22,138 nt of DNA from Bacteroidia bacterium (GTDB lineage Bacteria > Bacteroidota > Bacteroidia > Bacteroidales > GCA-2748055): assembly GCA_030596245.1 (NCBI GenBank), contig JAUVKN010000020.1, positions 1-22,138 of the forward strand, written 5' to 3'. How positions within the stretch are numbered: position 1 is the first letter of the stretch; each line of letters starts with the position of its first letter. Both the position numbers and the translations under genes were made by a program. Below the pieces are notes generated by a model. The model was not told the origin of the DNA and searched no databases. It saw only the letters and a list, made by a program, of their open reading frames with translations. This document shows positions 17,454 through 22,138 of the stretch, piece after piece.

Positions 17454-17481
17454 TGGTTAATGGTTAATGGTTATTGGTTAG
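17454..17481 (+). repeat. Heptanucleotide tandem repeat, four units
   Basis: Four consecutive seven-base units TGGTTAA, TGGTTAA, TGGTTAT and TGGTTAG occupy the 52-base gap between the three-TM propeller gene and the NuoE/HydB gene, ending 20 bases before the GTG start of the latter. It could expand or contract by slippage and thereby change the spacing upstream of the ribosome binding site; this is inference. Confidence 0.8.
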
Positions 17482-17501
17482 AATGTTAGAAAGGGAGTGA
17501 A

Positions 17502-19844
17502 GTGGAAGTTGATCCTAAGGATATAGATGGAATAGTTAATGAAGTGGGATCGGGGCAAAATGCTGTGATACCAGTACTTCAGGCCATACAGAATCGGTAT
17601 AACTATCTTCCTGAAGAGGCCCTGAGAAGGGTTTGTGAGATATCGGAAATTACGCCGGCACGCATTGTGGGGGTGGCAAGCTTCTATTCGCAATTCAGGT
17701 TTCAGCCTGCAGGTGAGCATATAATAAAAGTTTGTGTGGGTACAGCCTGTCATGTAAAAGGTGCAGTGCAGGTGTATGATGCCATGAAAAGGGAACTTGG
17801 ACTGGAGGAGAGCGAAGATACCACCGATTCGGGAGATTATACAATTGAAAAAGTCAACTGCCTGGGTTGCTGTACACTGGCTCCTGTGGTCCAGATCGAC
17901 GAGGTCACTTATGGACATGTGAGTACATCACAGGTAGGAACAATAATATCGGATTTTGAAAGTCAGCAAGGCGGTGATGGTAAAAAACAGTATAAATATG
18001 CAGGTGGTGGTGAAGTTAAGGGTGAGATCCGGATTGGGCTGGGGTCATGCTGCGTGGCAAGTGGGAGTGATGAGATCAGAGATTCTGTGAGAGATACCAT
18101 CGACCGGAATGGTCTGAATGTAAATCTGAAACATGTGGGGTGCGTGGGGATGTGTCACCAGGTGCCATTGGTGGAAGTGGTCCCTGCTGAAGGCGAAACA
18201 ATTTTGTACTCCAAGGTGAAGGCGGCCGATGTGGAGCAAATTGTGGAACAACATTTCAAGCCAAAGAGCTTGCTGAAGAGGATCTCAAATAAGTTCTTAC
18301 AGGCTGCTGATACCATACGTGACGATAGCCGGTGGATGGGCGTAGAGAGGTATTCTCTGGATGTGAGGGAAAAACATGTCTCCTCTTTTCTGGATAAGCA
18401 GATCCCTATGGCCACTGAGTTCAGGGGGGTCATCAATCCCCTGGATGTGGAAGAGTATAAAGCGCGCAATGGATTCAGGGGATTGGCAAGAGTATTGAAA
18501 GAGATGACCCCTGATCAGCTTGTCACTGAGATCTCCGAGAGCGGAATCCGGGGAAGAGGCGGTGCCGGATTCCCTACAGGTCAGAAATGGAAACTGGTTG
18601 CTTCAACCAAGAGCGATATAAAATATGTGATCTGTAATGGAGACGAAGGCGATCCGGGTGCATTTATGGACCGGATGTTGCTTGAATCATACCCCTACCG
18701 AATTATCGAGGGGATTATTGCGGCAGGTTATGCGGTGGGAGCTTCTGAAGGGATCTTCTATATCAGGGCAGAGTACCCTCTGGCAGTCAACCGGGTATTG
18801 CAGGCAATCGATATTTGCCGTGAGCAGGGGTACCTGGGGAAAGATATTTTAGGAAGCGGGTTGGATTTTGACCTTTCTGTATACCAGGGAGCAGGAGCAT
18901 TTGTATGCGGTGAAGAGACAGCACTGATGGAATCCATTGAAGGGAAGCGGGGATTTCCAAGGATCCGTCCACCCTATCCGGCAGTGAAAGGATTGTGGGG
19001 GAGACCTACACTGATCAATAATACGGAGACGTTCGCGCAAATCGCGTACATTCTGAAGAACAGGGCTGCGGCATTTAACCGAATTGGTACTGCATCTTCC
19101 AAAGGAACCAAGGTTTTTTCCCTTGCAGGTAAAGTAGCCAGGGGAGGGTTGATAGAAGTCCCCATGGGGATGACTGTGAAGGAAGTAGTGGAGGAGATCG
19201 GGGGAGGAGTTGCCGGTGGCAGATCTTTTAAAGCTGTACAGATAGGGGGACCATCGGGTGGTTGTGTACCATCCTGGAAATCCGACACACCCATCGATTT
19301 TGAGTCACTGAACGAAGTGGGGGCCATGATGGGTTCGGGCGGACTGGTGGTATTGGACGACACAGACTGTATGGTGGACATTGCCAAGTATTTTTTGACG
19401 TTCACCCAGAATGAGGCTTGTGGAAAATGTAGTTTTGGCCGTATCGGGACCAAGCGCATGCTTGAGATTCTGGAAAAGATCACCACAGGGAAGGGGACAG
19501 AGAAGGACCTGGAGAATCTGGAAGATCTTGCGAATTGGACAAAGAAGGGAAGCCTGTGCGGACTTTGCCGGACTGCTCCCAATCCCGTTCTTTCAACACT
19601 GCAATATTTCAGGGATGAGTATGAGGCCCATATTAAAGGTGAGTGCCCGGCTGGAAAATGCAAGGACCTGATACGGTATGAAATTACCGATGACTGCATT
19701 GGTTGTACGCTGTGTGCCCAGGATTGTCCGGTAGATGCCATTGCATTCAAGCCGCATGAGAAGCATGAGGTGGATAACGAATTATGTATCAAGTGTGACG
19801 GATGCCGGCAGGTGTGTCCTGAAAACGCTGTAATTATTAAATAA
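17502..19844 (+). CDS. NuoE-HydB(NuoF) fusion, NADH/FMN/Fe-S subunit
   Basis: A protein of 780 residues starting at GTG; AAGGGAG at 17491-17497 is its likely ribosome site. Residues 1-155 are a NuoE/HydC domain with [2Fe-2S] ligands C78, C83, C120 and C124. Residues 172-250 are a second thioredoxin-like [2Fe-2S] domain (C183, C184, C214, C218). From about 305 comes NuoF: FMN/NADH site GRGGAGFPTG (351-360), NGDEGDPGAF, SLBB region and the cluster region (C640, C643, C686, C689). The tail has C715, C720 and two ferredoxin [4Fe-4S] motifs (C732-C742 and C762-C772). This order equals HydC plus HydB of bifurcating [FeFe] hydrogenase or HndC, not complex I NuoF. It should oxidise or reduce NAD(P)H in the cytosol. 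Oddity: in NuoF the usual third Cys of C-G-x-C-x-x-C is Gly646, while an extra Cys appears at 689. Confidence 0.9.
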   Translation: MEVDPKDIDGIVNEVGSGQNAVIPVLQAIQNRYNYLPEEALRRVCEISEITPARIVGVASFYSQFRFQPAGEHIIKVCVGTACHVKGAVQVYDAMKRELGLEESEDTTDSGDYTIEKVNCLGCCTLAPVVQIDEVTYGHVSTSQVGTIISDFESQQGGDGKKQYKYAGGGEVKGEIRIGLGSCCVASGSDEIRDSVRDTIDRNGLNVNLKHVGCVGMCHQVPLVEVVPAEGETILYSKVKAADVEQIVEQHFKPKSLLKRISNKFLQAADTIRDDSRWMGVERYSLDVREKHVSSFLDKQIPMATEFRGVINPLDVEEYKARNGFRGLARVLKEMTPDQLVTEISESGIRGRGGAGFPTGQKWKLVASTKSDIKYVICNGDEGDPGAFMDRMLLESYPYRIIEGIIAAGYAVGASEGIFYIRAEYPLAVNRVLQAIDICREQGYLGKDILGSGLDFDLSVYQGAGAFVCGEETALMESIEGKRGFPRIRPPYPAVKGLWGRPTLINNTETFAQIAYILKNRAAAFNRIGTASSKGTKVFSLAGKVARGGLIEVPMGMTVKEVVEEIGGGVAGGRSFKAVQIGGPSGGCVPSWKSDTPIDFESLNEVGAMMGSGGLVVLDDTDCMVDIAKYFLTFTQNEACGKCSFGRIGTKRMLEILEKITTGKGTEKDLENLEDLANWTKKGSLCGLCRTAPNPVLSTLQYFRDEYEAHIKGECPAGKCKDLIRYEITDDCIGCTLCAQDCPVDAIAFKPHEKHEVDNELCIKCDGCRQVCPENAVIIK

Positions 19845-19858
19845 TAATATTCGCTTTC

Positions 19859-21415
19859 ATGGTAAAGCTGAAAATCGATAACAGGGAAATTGAGGCAAAG
19901 GATGGATCGGTTCTGATGAAGGTGATCAGGGATACGGGAACCGAGGTACCCTCCATGTGTTACCTGGAGGGAGCTGAGCACTTTACCTCCTGTATGGTTT
20001 GTGTGGTAAAAGACCGAAGAAGTGGCAAGATGATTCCATCCTGCTCGTTGAATGTGGAGGAGGGTATGGATATTATCTCCATGGACGAAGAGGTGCATGA
20101 GGCTAGAAAGACCGCTCTGGAACTGATGCTCAGCGAACATGTGGGGGATTGTGAGGCCCCCTGTCAGATTACCTGTCCGGCCCATATGGATATTCCTTTG
20201 ATGAACCGTCTTCTGGCTCAAGGGAAGTTTGCAGAAGCACACAGGGTGGTAAAAAAGGATATTGCATTGCCTTCGGTTTTGGGCCGGATCTGTTCGGCAC
20301 CCTGTGAAGGTGCCTGTCGCCGAAAACCAATGGATGGTGCTGTCTCAATCTGTCTGCTCAAAAGATTTGCCGGCGACCATGATTTGAATAAGGAAACTCA
20401 CTGGAATCCGGATAAGGCTGATGACAGTGGGAAAAAAATAACCATCATAGGTGCAGGACCGGCCGGTCTTGCAGCAGCCTATCACCTTGCGCTGATGGGG
20501 CACCGGTGTAAGGTGATTGATCGCAATAAGCTCGCTGGTGGAAGTTTATGCAAAGAGGTTCCCCGGAAGGAGTTGCCTGCCGATGTGCTGGCGGGTGAAA
20601 TCCAACTGATCGAGCAGACCGGAGTTTTGCTTAAATTGGATGAAACCGTAGATGCTGATGCATTCAGAGAGCTTACAGCGTCCAATGATGCAGTGATTGT
20701 TGCTGTTGGAAAGGGTGAGAGTGGTGTGTCGGAGTGGGGACTTGCCATGCATGCAAAAGGAGTTGAGGCAAATGCAAAAACTTACCAGGTGGGCGACACC
20801 AATGTGTTTGTAGTGGGCAGTGCATTGAAGCCCTCAAAAATGGCCATCCGGGTTCTTGGTCAGGGCAAGGAGGTCTCCTTTAGTGTGGATCAGTACCTTT
20901 CGGGGAGAGTGGTAACAGGTGAACCCTTCATGTTCAATTCGCGATTCGGTAAACTACAGCTTGCCGAACATGCTGAATATCTCAAGGAGTCCACTGAGGG
21001 AGATCGGCTGGAGCCTGAGGTGCTCGCCCATGGTTTTACACGCGAACAGGTGATGGAAGAAGCAAAGCGCTGTCTGCATTGTGACTGCCGGGATATGCAT
21101 CATTGCAAACTGCGCATCTATTCAGATGAGTATGGTGCCGACCAGAGGAGGTTTAAGTCCGATGAAAGAGTGATGTGCACAAAACTGGATCAGCATGAGC
21201 TGGTAATCTACGAACCTTCCAAATGTATCAAGTGCGGGATATGTGTCAGGATCACAGAAAGTTATAAAGAGGAGTTTGGCTTCACTTTTATTGGCAGGGG
21301 ATTTGATGTAGTTGTAGGGATCCCCTTTAATGAAACACTGGACCGCGGACTTAAAAAGGCTGCAACAAAAGCAGCACTGGCATGCCCTACAGGGGCTCTT
21401 AGTTTGAAAGAATGA
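19859..21415 (+). CDS. NuoG-N/GltD-like flavin and Fe-S protein
   Basis: A protein of 518 residues. Residues 1-80 are a NuoG/HydA-type [2Fe-2S] ferredoxin domain (C34, C45, C48, C62). Then come H94, C98, C102 and C106, and a GltD/DPYD N-terminal Fe-S domain (C145, C149, C153; about 105-185). An FAD-binding Rossmann motif ITIIGAGPAGLAAAYHLA (194-211) follows, then a C-terminal part with C405, C408, C410, C416 and CIKCGICV (456-463) plus C509. After the FAD motif the chain goes directly to a strand-type end, VFVVGSALKPSKMAI. The second Rossmann NAD(P)H-binding segment of GltD is not evident. It begins 14 bases after the NuoE-HydB fusion and probably forms its direct partner, passing electrons from NADH/FMN to the rest. 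Known relatives are FAD-dependent oxidoreductases fused to NuoG-like ferredoxin domains. Confidence 0.85.
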   Translation: MVKLKIDNREIEAKDGSVLMKVIRDTGTEVPSMCYLEGAEHFTSCMVCVVKDRRSGKMIPSCSLNVEEGMDIISMDEEVHEARKTALELMLSEHVGDCEAPCQITCPAHMDIPLMNRLLAQGKFAEAHRVVKKDIALPSVLGRICSAPCEGACRRKPMDGAVSICLLKRFAGDHDLNKETHWNPDKADDSGKKITIIGAGPAGLAAAYHLALMGHRCKVIDRNKLAGGSLCKEVPRKELPADVLAGEIQLIEQTGVLLKLDETVDADAFRELTASNDAVIVAVGKGESGVSEWGLAMHAKGVEANAKTYQVGDTNVFVVGSALKPSKMAIRVLGQGKEVSFSVDQYLSGRVVTGEPFMFNSRFGKLQLAEHAEYLKESTEGDRLEPEVLAHGFTREQVMEEAKRCLHCDCRDMHHCKLRIYSDEYGADQRRFKSDERVMCTKLDQHELVIYEPSKCIKCGICVRITESYKEEFGFTFIGRGFDVVVGIPFNETLDRGLKKAATKAALACPTGALSLKE

Positions 21416-21461
21416 ATATGAAAATTTTATTATTCGCTAAATCGGAAACCTGATTATTGTT

Positions 21462-22138
21462 ATGAGAACCAAGATATTACTTCTTTATATAATACTAATA
21501 ATTGGCTGGCCTCAAATCATGGGTCAGACTGCTGATTGTTGGGGCAATTTTCGGGGAGATTCGAAACTTACAGGTGTGAGCCGTGCCACGTTGCCGGATC
21601 AACCTGCCATGCTCTGGAATTTCAATACACAGGGCAGCATTATGGCAGCACCTGTTGTATGCAACGGGGTTGTAGTTGTTGGAACTGTGAAAGGGGCGTT
21701 GTATGGCATTAATGCGGATGGGACCCTCAAATGGAAAATTATTACTGACAACAGTATTGAAGCACCTGCCCTGATTTTGAACGGTGTCGTCTATGCCGGG
21801 AATTTGGATGGCACACTCTATGCCATCGACCTGGAGTCAGGAAACATCAGGTGGACCTACCAGACGGAGAACCAGATTATGGGATCCCCCGCTTACTATA
21901 GCAAAGGAAAAAAGAGTGTAATCCTTGTGGGCAGTTATGACTATTACCTGCATGGCATAGATCCTGCCACAGGAAAAGGGTTATGGAAATATGAAACAGA
22001 TAATTTCATCAATGGTGCCTGTGCCCTTTACAGCGGAATGGCAGTGTTCGGTGGGTGTGACGGGTATATTCACCTGGTGGACGCCATCAGTGGAAAATCC
22101 AGGACAAGCATGGAGATCTCCACCTATGTAGCCAGTTC
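21462..22138 (+). CDS. Secreted PQQ-like beta-propeller protein (5), 3' end outside window
   Basis: An ATG at 21462 opens a frame still open at the right edge (225 codons). A signal peptide (about 1-22, ILLLYIILIIGWPQIMGQ) precedes CWGNFRGDSKLTGVS, again the W-x-x-F-R-G start of this operon's propellers. Four repeats of about 40 residues are visible, with motifs GALYGINADGTLKWK, GTLYAIDLESGNIRW and YLHGIDPATGKGLWK. These match the consensus of PQQ-like/BamB repeats better than the other four copies. It lies 46 bases after the flavoprotein gene and continues the operon. Confidence 0.82.
   Translation, partial: MRTKILLLYIILIIGWPQIMGQTADCWGNFRGDSKLTGVSRATLPDQPAMLWNFNTQGSIMAAPVVCNGVVVVGTVKGALYGINADGTLKWKIITDNSIEAPALILNGVVYAGNLDGTLYAIDLESGNIRWTYQTENQIMGSPAYYSKGKKSVILVGSYDYYLHGIDPATGKGLWKYETDNFINGACALYSGMAVFGGCDGYIHLVDAISGKSRTSMEISTYVAS

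Noticed and set aside
18974..20242. Long minus-strand open frame of 422 codons opposite the NuoE-HydB and GltD-like genes
   Set aside because: It is antisense to two genes with unmistakable Fe-S and flavin motifs. Its translation is rich in His, Ser and Pro with no domain pattern, as expected of a shadow frame.
17502..21415. Respiratory complex I fragment (nuoEFG)
   Set aside because: The HydB-type C-terminal ferredoxin domain, the extra thioredoxin-like domain, the GltD-like partner and the absence of any other nuo gene nearby point to a bifurcating-type module instead.

Overview
The window looks like a chromosomal piece of an environmental Bacteroidota, probably Bacteroidales/Marinilabiliales-like. 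This rests on gene content and signal style: a FucP/GluP-type sugar permease, a 7TMR-DISM histidine kinase, a GH2 glycosidase with a DUF4982-type tail, a SatD-like regulator, and AT-rich promoter-like boxes of the TAnnTTTG type. No rRNA, tRNA, CRISPR array, transposase or phage gene was seen.

Left part (1-5072): a sugar MFS permease (minus strand, cut by the left edge) is divergent from a plus-strand run of an NDP-sugar-type nucleotidyltransferase, an EamA/DMT permease, a membrane sensor histidine kinase and a small unrecognised protein. Middle (5098-8180, minus strand): a SatD-like HTH protein overlaps by one base the start of a GH2 glycosidase. A 303-base AT-rich divergent region (8181-8483) separates this pair from the right part.

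Right part (8484 to beyond the right edge): at least ten same-strand genes with short gaps or overlaps, read here as one operon. It encodes two secreted PQQ-like beta-propellers, a membrane-anchored PQQ-like propeller, a membrane-anchored NHL propeller, a tiny four-Cys protein with an N-terminal twin-Arg, a Tat-exported multi-[4Fe-4S] ferredoxin, a NosR/NapH-type polyferredoxin membrane protein, a three-TM PQQ-like propeller, a cytosolic NuoE-HydB/NuoF fusion (NADH/FMN/Fe-S), a cytosolic NuoG-N/GltD-like flavoprotein, and a fifth PQQ-like propeller cut by the right edge.

Taken together the right part resembles an uncharacterised trans-membrane electron-transfer system. A cytosolic NAD(P)H-linked flavin/Fe-S module of the electron-bifurcating hydrogenase type, but with no hydrogenase subunit in view, is coupled to a membrane polyferredoxin and then to periplasmic ferredoxin and a set of propellers. 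The direction of electron flow and the external substrate cannot be read from the sequence. The most unusual details are an apparent Cys relocation around the NuoF-type cluster, a GltD-like subunit lacking its second nucleotide-binding domain, and five propellers sharing an N-terminal W/F-R-G motif but with different membrane anchoring.
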